The position numbers were made by a program, and so were the translations under genes. The notes beneath the pieces are model-generated. The model ran no database searches, was not told the DNA's origin, and was given only the letters and a program-made list of their open reading frames with translations. This document shows positions 1-7,374 of a stretch of 9,955 nt of DNA, piece after piece. Positions within the stretch are counted from its first letter, which is position 1. Each line of letters starts with the position of its first letter. The stretch covers positions 1-9,955 of the forward strand of contig CAYRFV010000211.1 in assembly GCA_964423545.1 (NCBI GenBank), written 5' to 3'. The DNA is from JALOOE01 sp964423545 (GTDB lineage Bacteria; Chloroflexota; Anaerolineae; CG2-30-64-16).

Positions 1-102
1 ACGGGCGCACCACAGCCCACCCCTGGCGGCGGTCCTCAACCGACCGCTCCAGGGCCTGACCCGGGACCGAGGCCAACGCGCGGCGGACGTCTGGGATCAT
101 AG
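1..102 (+). CDS. Possible C-terminal end of an upstream gene (Pro/Gly-rich tail)
   Basis: Frame 1 is open from the window edge to a TAG at 100-102 and would encode the last 33 residues of a protein. Ten of these are proline and many are glycine, in an x-P alternation (APQPTPGGGPQPTAPGPDP). Low-complexity proline tails of this kind also end two other proteins in this window: the DUF5666 protein (PWPGPGPR) and the VanW protein (PTPTPRPRA). The stop lies 18 bases before the next gene's ATG, close enough for one operon. No domain is visible, and GC-rich DNA readily gives open frames, so the call is tentative. The sequence before the window would settle it. Confidence 0.42.
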   Translation, partial: TGAPQPTPGGGPQPTAPGPDPGPRPTRGGRLGS

Positions 103-120
103 AAAACAGGGAGGCGCCAA

Positions 121-780
121 ATGTCAGGACAAAACCGGGTGTCACATGCTTTCAAGCCAGGCCGATCGATCGCGCTCCTGGCTCCCCTCATCGCCATGTT
201 GCTGTTTGCCGGGTCCGGTGATCCGCCGGCAGCAGCCTCAACCGGGAGCATCGATGCCGCGCAGGGCTTCGGCCCCGTGGCCTGCGGCGGCGTGATCTCG
301 GACGGCTGCTTCGAAGCCCAGGGCCTCGGCTGGACCCAACGCAGCGCACACGGTCATACGTTGATCCATCGCTACTACCCTCGCACGGGGCAATGGGGCG
401 CATTGCTCGGCGGCGCCAACGATGCGGAGGATGGCTTGAGTCAGCAGATCGACTTGCCAGCAGACAAGATCATCACGGTGTTAGCTTGGTGGGCCGTCGC
501 AACAGAAGAACCGGGGGTCGGCTTCGATCGCTTGACACTCTCGGCGCTCCGGCCAGACGGCGCCCTGTTGCGCGACCTGTGGATCGTGGACAGCAGTGCG
601 GCAGCCAACCAGTGGGACCTGGCAGAGGCCGACCTGACGCCGTATGCCGGGCAGACGGTCACGTTGCGCCTTCGGGCGATCACGAACGGCAGCAGTCCGA
701 CCGACTTCTATGTGGACGACGTCAGTATCGCGGTCCGATCTGCTGCTCTGCGTCTTTATCTGCCGGCCGTCTTGCGGTAG
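121..780 (+). CDS. Secreted jelly-roll (MAM/CBM-like) protein with C-terminal YLPAVLR tail
   Basis: This is a 219-residue exported protein of unknown partner. A basic N-region (residues 1-15) and a hydrophobic stretch (about 17-31, ending near AAAS) form a signal peptide. The mature part resembles the single jelly-roll domains common in secreted Chloroflexota proteins: a degenerate N-terminal FE motif (SDGCFEAQGLGWTQ), a central GALLGG.NDAEDGLSQQIDLPA segment, then AGQTVTLRLRAITNGSS and FYVDDVSI near the end. Such folds usually bind glycans or act as accessory domains of secreted enzymes, but no catalytic motif is visible here. The last residues, LYLPAVLR, form a conserved-looking tail. The start is backed by AGGGAGG at 108-114, six bases before the ATG. 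A second secreted gene follows after 74 bases with no terminator between them, so co-transcription is likely. The domain call is pattern recognition; the ligand is unknown. Confidence 0.8.
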   Translation: MSGQNRVSHAFKPGRSIALLAPLIAMLLFAGSGDPPAAASTGSIDAAQGFGPVACGGVISDGCFEAQGLGWTQRSAHGHTLIHRYYPRTGQWGALLGGANDAEDGLSQQIDLPADKIITVLAWWAVATEEPGVGFDRLTLSALRPDGALLRDLWIVDSSAAANQWDLAEADLTPYAGQTVTLRLRAITNGSSPTDFYVDDVSIAVRSAALRLYLPAVLR

Positions 781-854
781 GGTCTGCGCCTTGACCGGCA
801 TGGCGCCCTGACGGACATGGGGCCATCTGCTGCTTCTCAGTCGGAGGAGATACT

Positions 855-2063
855 ATGAATCGCCATTCGATATACCGATGGAGCGCCTGGCTTATCGCAC
901 TGGTGCTGGCGGCTGTCGCCTTCTTCCCCGCTCTGCCAGCGCAGGCCGATTCGGGGCCACTGGATTTCGGCGTCAAGTTCGCTGGAGTCATCACAGAAAT
1001 ACCTGCGGCATCCGACACCCTGATCGGCACGTGGAAGATCGCCGGTAAGGATGTCGTCGTGACCGCTGCGACGCGGCTGTTGCCGGGAACATCCGAGGTT
1101 GCAGCAGGGATGTGGGCCGACGTGATGGCAATACGCCAGGCCGACGGCGCCCTGCTCGCCCTAAAGATCATCGTCATGCCGCCGGAGATACGCATCACAG
1201 GCCCGATCCAGGGCAAACCGGACGCTGAGGACAGCATCGGTGACTGGAACATTGCGGGCTTGACCGTGGAGGTCACCGCCGACACCCGGATCAGCCCGCG
1301 CGGCGGCCCCCTGGAGGTGAATGACTGGGTCGAGGTGCATGCGCTCAGAATCGCAGGGAAGCTCGTGGCTGTGCGCCTACGCGGCATCGAGACACAGCCA
1401 GACGTCAAGATCTTCGGCGCGATCGAGGCCATCGGCGACACCCGTTGGACTCTGAGCGGGATCGAGCTCGCTCTTACTGAAGACACTCTGATCTTGGGAG
1501 CGCCAGCGGTAGGCCTCTTGGCGCATGCTGCAGCGTCGCTCCGGGATGACAACTCGCTGCTGGCGCTGCGGTTGAGGGTGGCCATTAACCAGCCAGGCGG
1601 ATGGCGCACCCCGCTGGAGTTCGACGGCATTGTCGAGAAGCTGCCCGATCGCGGCCTGGTGGGCGAATGGACGGTATCTGGCAGACAGGTGATCGTTTCA
1701 GCCAACACGGCCATCCACCAGGAACAGGGCCTGGTAGTTGTCGGCGCCCGCGTGCATGTCGTCGGCTGGCAGATCGGCGATCGAATCATGGCGCTCCAGG
1801 TTGTCGTGCTATCCAGCCCGGCTCCGGGCGGACGGTGGGTGCGCTTCCGCGGACCGGTCCAGGAGCTGCCGGAGGGCGGCTTGGTCGGACTATGGAAGGT
1901 CGACGGGCGCACCGTGAAGGTGACGGAAGCAACGCGTATCATCGATGCGCGGCACGTCAGAGTCGGCGCCCTGGTGGAGGTCGGCGGCATCTTGGGGGCC
2001 GATGCGGTCGTAACCGCTGCTTGGATCTGGGCATGGCCTTGGCCCGGCCCGGGACCGCGCTGA
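855..2063 (+). CDS. Secreted protein with five tandem DUF5666-like repeats
   Basis: This 402-residue protein has a clear signal peptide: hydrophobic residues 9-27, then AQA as a likely cleavage site after Ala31. The rest is five tandem repeats of about 72 residues, roughly 42-111, 112-183, 184-255, 256-329 and 330-394. Each follows the pattern G.I..LP....VG.W.V.GR.V.VT..T.I, then a V.VGA.V.V segment and a strand ending in ALxVxV. This matches DUF5666, a small beta-barrel-like domain of unknown function found in exported bacterial proteins. Repeat 3 is the most divergent and lacks the G-x-W step. The protein ends in a Trp/Pro-rich tail (WAWPWPGPGPR). GGAGGAG at 843-849, five bases before the ATG, supports the start. 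It probably shares a transcript with the jelly-roll gene. No enzymatic residues can be named; a binding or structural role at the cell surface is inference. Confidence 0.85.
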   Translation: MNRHSIYRWSAWLIALVLAAVAFFPALPAQADSGPLDFGVKFAGVITEIPAASDTLIGTWKIAGKDVVVTAATRLLPGTSEVAAGMWADVMAIRQADGALLALKIIVMPPEIRITGPIQGKPDAEDSIGDWNIAGLTVEVTADTRISPRGGPLEVNDWVEVHALRIAGKLVAVRLRGIETQPDVKIFGAIEAIGDTRWTLSGIELALTEDTLILGAPAVGLLAHAAASLRDDNSLLALRLRVAINQPGGWRTPLEFDGIVEKLPDRGLVGEWTVSGRQVIVSANTAIHQEQGLVVVGARVHVVGWQIGDRIMALQVVVLSSPAPGGRWVRFRGPVQELPEGGLVGLWKVDGRTVKVTEATRIIDARHVRVGALVEVGGILGADAVVTAAWIWAWPWPGPGPR

Positions 2064-2077
2064 CACTGCGGCCTCGT

Positions 2078-2110
2078 CGCCTGGGAAGCGCAACAGCGCC
2101 GGCCCAGGCG
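2078..2110 (+). repeat. Stem-loop 14 bases after the DUF5666 gene stop
   Basis: CGCCTGGG (2078-2085) pairs perfectly with CCCAGGCG (2103-2110). Inside it, GCGC (2088-2091) can pair with GCGC (2096-2099) around an AACA tetraloop. No T-run follows, so this is not a canonical intrinsic terminator. It could protect the 3' end of the mRNA or act with the terminator just downstream. Confidence 0.45.
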
Positions 2111-2129
2111 GACCGATGGCTTATTTCGA

Positions 2130-2166
2130 GCCCGTCTTCGCAGTAGGGAAGGCGGGCGATCTTTTT
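2130..2166 (+). terminator. Rho-independent terminator after the DUF5666 gene
   Basis: A 10-bp stem (2130-2139 with 2148-2157, one G-U pair) encloses an 8-base loop and is followed by GATC and then TTTTT at 2162-2166. The four-base gap before the T-run is slightly longer than ideal. Its position after the DUF5666 stop and before the aldo/keto reductase promoter fits the end of the secreted-protein transcript. Confidence 0.65.
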
Positions 2167-2203
2167 GCGCGGCATGCGCACGAAGTTCCCCGCTCCTCGC
2201 CCG

Positions 2204-2232
2204 TTGCGCCAGCCCGGCGCGTGTAGTACAAT
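2204..2232 (+). promoter_or_regulatory. Sigma70-type promoter for the aldo/keto reductase gene
   Basis: TTGCGC (2204-2209) and TACAAT (2227-2232) are separated by exactly 17 bases, and each hexamer keeps its most important positions. Transcription would begin near 2239, inside the left arm of the inverted repeat around the assembly gap. The leader would be about 70 bases long if the gap really is 10 bases. Confidence 0.6.
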
Positions 2233-2233
2233 C

Positions 2234-2281
2234 GGCTTCGGTTGCACTTTGNNNNNNNNNNTTGCCCTTGCAACCGAAGCC
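2234..2281. repeat. Perfect 13-bp inverted repeat flanking the assembly gap
   Basis: GGCTTCGGTTGCA (2234-2246) is the exact reverse complement of TGCAACCGAAGCC (2269-2281). The arms are separated by 22 bases, ten of them N. Similarity stops abruptly at the ends of the arms, so this is not a long fold-back join of one contig to its own copy. The left arm overlaps the predicted transcription start of the downstream gene, so the repeat could be an operator or form a hairpin in the leader. The true spacing is unknown because of the gap. Confidence 0.6.
2252..2261. other. Assembly gap (run of 10 N)
   Basis: Ten consecutive N bases mark a scaffold join or unresolved sequence. Such runs are often placeholders, so the real length may differ. 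The gap lies in the untranslated leader of the aldo/keto reductase gene and interrupts no identified coding region. Confidence 0.98.
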
Positions 2282-2307
2282 AAGCGATCTGAAAGGGAGC
2301 AAGAGCC

Positions 2308-3267
<960 letters not shown>

Positions 3268-3350
3268 GTCTTCGACCGGGCGACGCAGCGGAGTCGCAGC
3301 CATGATTCCGGCCGGGCTTTCTGGTTTCGCCGGATCGGTCAGTGCTGAAC

Positions 3351-3355
3351 GGAGG
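3351..3355 (+). promoter_or_regulatory. Ribosome binding site that fixes the argH start
   Basis: GGAGG lies seven bases before the GTG at 3363. The upstream in-frame GTG at 3342 would place this site inside the gene, and it has no comparable site of its own. The 3363 start also gives the conserved N-terminus beginning directly before LWGGRF. Confidence 0.8.
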
Positions 3356-3362
3356 TTCCATC

Positions 3363-4742
3363 GTGTCACCGCTTTGGGGCGGCCGCTTCACCGGCCAAAT
3401 GGATCCCCTGATGGCCAGGCTGAATGCGTCTCTGCCATTCGATTGGCGCCTGTGGGATGCGGATATCACCGGTTCGGTCGCCTGGGCGCGAGCAATCGGC
3501 CGGGCTGGGCTACTGCTCGCGGACGAATGCGACGCGATCATCGCCGGGCTGGAAGCAATGCGGGCTGAGATTGCACGAGATCCGGCGGCTGCTTTCGCCG
3601 GTGCAACCGACGAGGACATCCATAGCTACGTAGAGCGTCGCCTGACGGAGCAGATCGGCGCGACCGCGGGCAAGCTTCACACCGGGCGCAGTCGCAACGA
3701 TCAGGTCGCCACCGATGTGCGTCTGTGGCTGCGCGAGCAGATCGCTGCACTGGACGTTGCGCTGGCAGACCTGATTGGTTCGGCAGCTGACCGTGCTGAA
3801 GCCGAGATCGATGTGCTCATGCCGGGCTACACCCACGTCCAGCCGGCGCAGCCGATCCGATGGAGCCACTGGTTGTTGAGCCATGCCTGGCCCTGGCAGC
3901 GCGATCGCGAGCGGCTGGCCGACCTGGCAAAGCGGGTGAATATCATGCCGTTGGGTGCTGGCGCGCTGGCAGGCTGTGCTTTCGCCATCGATCGCGAGCG
4001 GCTGGCCGCCGATCTCGGTTTCGCCGCCGCCAGCCCCAACAGCCTCGATGCGGTCAGCGATCGCGATTTCATCGCCGAGTTCCTGTTCTGGGGAGCGTTG
4101 TCGGGCCTGCATCTCAGCCGCTGGGCCGAGGACCTGGTCTTTTGGAGCAGTCGCGAATTCGGCTATATCACGCTGGCCGATGCCTACAGCACCGGCTCCA
4201 GCCTGATGCCGCAGAAAAAGAACCCGGACGCGGCAGAACTGCTGCGCGGCAAGGCCGGACGGCTGGTCGGCGGACTGACCTCGTTGCTCGTGACGCTCAA
4301 AGGGCTGCCGAGCTCGTACGACAAGGACCTGCAAGAAGATAAAGAGCCGCTCTTCGATGCCTGCGATACGCTGGCGTTGGCGTTCCCCGTGGCGCAAGGC
4401 ATCCTCGAAACACTCACGATCCGACCGGACCGCATGGCTGCGGCGCTGACCGACGAACTCCTGGCGACCGATCTGGCAGACTGGTTGGTGCGCCGCGGCG
4501 TGCCGTTTCGCGAGAGCCATCACATCGTGGGACGCGTCGTGCGCCGCGCGGAGGAGCGGCGCTGCATGCTGAGCGCGCTGCCGCTGGCCGAGCTTCAGGC
4601 GATCAGTCCGCTCTTCACCGCCGGCGTCTCGACGGTCTGGAGCATTGAGCATTCGGTCGAGCAGCGAGACGTGGCCGGTGGCACAGCCCGCACGGCGGTC
4701 GCGGCGCAGATTGCCGCACTAAGGCGCGCTTCGAGAAGATGA
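3363..4742 (+). CDS. argH: Argininosuccinate lyase
   Basis: ArgH splits argininosuccinate into arginine and fumarate, the last step of arginine biosynthesis, as a cytosolic homotetramer of the fumarase/aspartase superfamily. The GTG start at 3363 gives 459 residues, the usual family length, beginning MSPLWGGRF. Conserved blocks appear in order: HTGRSRNDQVATD, the first catalytic-region histidine in TH158VQPAQP, MPLGAGALAG, and the superfamily signature GSSLMPQKKNP at 278-288 with the catalytic serine loop and Lys285. KGLPSSYDKDLQEDKE and the C-terminal THE SVEQRDVAGGT segment complete it (the last block reads SVEQRDVAGGT). No key residue is missing. No other arg gene is in the window, and no arginine repressor box was recognised. 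Its TGA overlaps the ATG of the next gene in an ATGA, which implies translational coupling with a methyltransferase. Confidence 0.97.
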   Translation: MSPLWGGRFTGQMDPLMARLNASLPFDWRLWDADITGSVAWARAIGRAGLLLADECDAIIAGLEAMRAEIARDPAAAFAGATDEDIHSYVERRLTEQIGATAGKLHTGRSRNDQVATDVRLWLREQIAALDVALADLIGSAADRAEAEIDVLMPGYTHVQPAQPIRWSHWLLSHAWPWQRDRERLADLAKRVNIMPLGAGALAGCAFAIDRERLAADLGFAAASPNSLDAVSDRDFIAEFLFWGALSGLHLSRWAEDLVFWSSREFGYITLADAYSTGSSLMPQKKNPDAAELLRGKAGRLVGGLTSLLVTLKGLPSSYDKDLQEDKEPLFDACDTLALAFPVAQGILETLTIRPDRMAAALTDELLATDLADWLVRRGVPFRESHHIVGRVVRRAEERRCMLSALPLAELQAISPLFTAGVSTVWSIEHSVEQRDVAGGTARTAVAAQIAALRRASRR

Positions 4743-5365
4743 GGCGGGCGCCAGCGGTGGTTGCCGAACAGGAGGTTGCACCGACCATCGCATCGTACGA
4801 CCGTGCCGCGGCCGAGTTCGCCGAGCGCACGGCCAGCTTCCGGCCAGAGCGTGCGCTGGCGGCCTTTGCCGCATGCGCGCCGCCCGGCAGCCTGGTGCTT
4901 GATGCGGGCAGCGGCCCCGGTCGCGATTGCGCCTACCTGGCCGGGCTGGGCTTGCGGCCGGTGGCGCTCGATCTCTCGCGCGGGATGCTGCTCGAAGGGC
5001 GGCGTCGCGGGCTGTCGGCGCCGGCAATCCAGGCTGATCTGCGCTGGCTCCCGTTCGCCGACGGGAGCTTTGCCGCGGTATGGGCCAGCGCCTCGCTCCT
5101 CCACCTGCCGCGGCCCCATCTCACACCGGCGCTGAGGGAGCTGAGCCGCATAATGAGACGCGGCTGCCTATACCTGGCGCTCAAAGAGGGAGAGGGGGAA
5201 GCCTGGCGGGATGGTCCCGGTGGACCGCGCTTTTTTCGCTACTTTACTCTGGCGACAGCAGAGTCGGCCTTGCACGAGGCTGGCCTTCGGGTGACGGAGC
5301 ATTGGCTCAGTCCGGCCGGCCCTGACGGCTTCCCCTGGCTGAATTTAATCGCAACCATTACTTGA
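4739..5365 (+). CDS. Class I SAM-dependent methyltransferase (Methyltransf_11 type)
   Basis: This 208-residue protein has the Rossmann-like methyltransferase core. Motif I is LVLDAGSGPGRD (residues 52-63), where the glycines bind SAM. The acidic end of strand 2 is Asp78 in VALDLS, followed by the D100 region (IQADLRWLPFADGSF) and the motif IV-like VWASASLLHL. This arrangement is typical of small-molecule methyltransferases of the UbiE/Methyltransf_11 class; the substrate is unknown. The ATG overlaps the argH stop (ATGA, 4739-4742) and has no good ribosome binding site of its own, which favours coupled re-initiation. A GTG at 4757, preceded by AGGCGGG, is a possible alternative start that would remove six residues outside the conserved core. 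No hairpin terminator is visible after the gene. Confidence 0.9.
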   Translation: MRRAPAVVAEQEVAPTIASYDRAAAEFAERTASFRPERALAAFAACAPPGSLVLDAGSGPGRDCAYLAGLGLRPVALDLSRGMLLEGRRRGLSAPAIQADLRWLPFADGSFAAVWASASLLHLPRPHLTPALRELSRIMRRGCLYLALKEGEGEAWRDGPGGPRFFRYFTLATAESALHEAGLRVTEHWLSPAGPDGFPWLNLIATIT

Positions 5366-5374
5366 TAACTTGTC

Positions 5375-5403
5375 TTGTCAATCCAGGCTGGGTCTGGTAG
5401 AAT
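5375..5403 (+). promoter_or_regulatory. Sigma70-type promoter for the VanW-family gene
   Basis: TTGTCA (5375-5380) and TAGAAT (5398-5403) are separated by exactly 17 bases, close to the bacterial housekeeping consensus. Transcription should start near 5410, giving a leader of about 48 bases before the TTG at 5458. It lies directly after the methyltransferase stop, so VanW is probably a separate transcription unit. Confidence 0.7.
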
Positions 5404-5457
5404 CGATGCACCGGATCGAGATGCGGCACAACGAGAGAAGCGGCGAGTGAGAGACAG

Positions 5458-7362
5458 TTGAGGCACTTCTGGGGTCTATTGGTCTTCGTATGGTGGGTGA
5501 TCTGCCTGGCGATTGCGGCCGCGATTGCGGCGCCCATCGTCTATCAGGCGCAGTACGCCGACCGCATCTACGATGGCGTGCAGGTCGCCGATATCGCGCT
5601 GGGCGGCCTGACGCTCGACCAGGCCGCCCAGGCCATCCATGATCGGCTCACGCCTTTTCCCGGCGCGCCGATCACGCTTCGCCACGAGGCGTTCACCTGG
5701 ACTCTGTCGCCAGCCGACCTGGGCGTCTCCGTCGATGGCCGCGCCTCTGCGGCCGAGGCGTTTGCTGTCGGGCGACGCGGACCGGTCGCAGGCAGCTGGC
5801 TGGCAGGTCTTCGCGCCGACCTGGAGGAGCAGTGGCAGGCTCGCGATGCAGGGCGCGCCATCGATCCGATCGTTAAGCTCGACGAGAATCGCCTGGCCAT
5901 CGTCCTGAAGCAGATTGCGCGCGCGGTGGACCAACCCCCGCGCGAGGGCGCGCTCAACCTCAATGATGCCGTCGTCACGGGCGCGCCGGGGGCGTCAGGC
6001 CGCATCGTCGATCTGGATGCGACGCGGGCCGCCCTGCTGGACATGCTCAGCGCGGGCCAGGGTGGCGCGGTCACGCTGCCCGTGGAGGAGCGCCGGCCAG
6101 CCATCATCGCCGTAGATGCGGCGGTTGCGAAAGCGAATGCGCTTCTTGACCATTCGCTGGAGCTGGTAGCCGTCGGGGCTGAGGGTGTGCAGCGCTTCAC
6201 GGTCGATCGCGGCATACTGCGGACATGGCTAAGGCTCTCCGCCATGCCAGGAAAAGATGGCGCGCTCGACATCGCGGCGCAGACAGACGAAGCCAGGATC
6301 AAGGCCTACGTGCAGAGCCTCGCAAAGCCGTTCGATCGGCCTGCGCAGGAAGCTGCCATCGACTACGATACGGCAGCCAAGCAAGTCGTCGTCCTCAAGT
6401 CGAGCCAGACAGGCCAGGCGCTGGACGTCAAGACTTCGGTTGATGCCATTTCGAAGACGCTGTCGAGCCTGGCGGCCGACCCACTTGGCTTTGCGGGGGC
6501 GGCGCCGACAGGCGCCGTAGCGATCACACTGACGACGCGGATCGTGCCACCCAAGGTCGATAGCACGCGCATCGCCGATCTCGGCATCAACGAACTGGTC
6601 ACGCAGGGGACCACCTACTTCGCGGGGTCAACACCGGAACGCGTCCACAACATCCTGAATGCAGCACAGAAGTTCCAGGGCGCCGTAATTGCGCCGGGCG
6701 AGCAGTTTTCGTTCAACAAGATTGTGGGGGATGTCAGCGCTGCCAACGGCTTCGTGGACTCGCTGATCATCAGCGGCGATCGCACCGAGATGGGGGTCGG
6801 CGGCGGAGTGTGCCAGGTGTCGACGACCGCGTTCCGGGCTGCCGTGCAGGGCGGATTTCCCATCATCGAGCGGCACACGCACAGCTATGTGGTAAGCTGG
6901 TACGGCGAGCCAGGATTGGACGCGACGATCTTCACCCCGCACGTGGATTTTCGCTTCAGGAACGACACCGGCGCGTTCCTGCTGATTAAGCCGGAGGTAG
7001 ACAAGGCGAAGGGCCGCATCACCTTCTCATTCTACGGCACGCGACCCAATCGCACCGTCGAGCTCAGCAAGCCGGAAATCAGCAACGTGCAGAAATCGGA
7101 GCCGCCCCTCTACCAGGAGGACGCATCGTTGCCGAAGGGCGCGATCAAGCAGGTAGATTGGGCGAAGGATGGCATGGACGTGCTCGTGAAGCGCTCGATT
7201 CGCGATGGCAGTGGCAAAGTCACGGAAGAAAAGATCGTGAGCAAGTACGAGCCGTGGCGGTCAGTGTTCCTGTACGGTCCGGGCACGACCTTGCCGGCCG
7301 GCGCGGTGATCGGTAAGCCCGTCAAGCCGTCGCCCACCCCGACGCCGAGACCCAGAGCTTGA
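5458..7362 (+). CDS. Membrane-anchored VanW-family protein with PG-binding and G5-like regions
   Basis: This is a 634-residue envelope protein. Residues 4-28 form one hydrophobic segment, an uncleaved signal anchor or signal peptide. Residues about 35-365 contain two copies of a region resembling the putative peptidoglycan-binding domain (PG_binding_4) common in YoaR/VanW proteins; ADIALGGLTLDQAAQAI is its usual opening. The VanW domain spans about 379-528, with APGEQFSFNKIVGDV, the hallmark GGGVCQVSTT around Cys452, and ERHTHSYVV. Residues about 530-625 resemble a G5 domain, followed by a PTPTPRPRA tail. VanW domains are linked to the cell wall and occur in vancomycin-resistance clusters, but their reaction is not established, and no van resistance genes lie here. 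TTG at 5458 is the only usable in-frame start after the stop at 5398; only a weak GAGAG precedes it. The gene converges with the FAD oxidase at a 12-base gap. Confidence 0.92.
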   Translation: MRHFWGLLVFVWWVICLAIAAAIAAPIVYQAQYADRIYDGVQVADIALGGLTLDQAAQAIHDRLTPFPGAPITLRHEAFTWTLSPADLGVSVDGRASAAEAFAVGRRGPVAGSWLAGLRADLEEQWQARDAGRAIDPIVKLDENRLAIVLKQIARAVDQPPREGALNLNDAVVTGAPGASGRIVDLDATRAALLDMLSAGQGGAVTLPVEERRPAIIAVDAAVAKANALLDHSLELVAVGAEGVQRFTVDRGILRTWLRLSAMPGKDGALDIAAQTDEARIKAYVQSLAKPFDRPAQEAAIDYDTAAKQVVVLKSSQTGQALDVKTSVDAISKTLSSLAADPLGFAGAAPTGAVAITLTTRIVPPKVDSTRIADLGINELVTQGTTYFAGSTPERVHNILNAAQKFQGAVIAPGEQFSFNKIVGDVSAANGFVDSLIISGDRTEMGVGGGVCQVSTTAFRAAVQGGFPIIERHTHSYVVSWYGEPGLDATIFTPHVDFRFRNDTGAFLLIKPEVDKAKGRITFSFYGTRPNRTVELSKPEISNVQKSEPPLYQEDASLPKGAIKQVDWAKDGMDVLVKRSIRDGSGKVTEEKIVSKYEPWRSVFLYGPGTTLPAGAVIGKPVKPSPTPTPRPRA

Positions 7363-7374
7363 CGCGAGCCCGGG

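Noticed and set aside
2234..2281. Transposon terminal repeat or IS remnant around the gap
   Set aside because: No transposase and no target-site duplication are visible, and the element would be only 48 bases with the gap as given.
3342..3362. Upstream GTG start for argH
   Set aside because: It would place the GGAGG at 3351-3355 inside the gene and add seven residues before the conserved family N-terminus. GTG 3363 is better supported.
3510..4652. 380-residue open frame antisense to argH
   Set aside because: It is a shadow of a highly conserved gene in GC-rich DNA, with a His/Arg/Gln-rich composition and no recognisable motif.
5458..7362. Vancomycin resistance cluster
   Set aside because: The VanW domain alone does not confer or indicate resistance. 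No vanH, vanA, vanX or two-component genes are present, and the domain is common in unrelated cell-wall proteins.
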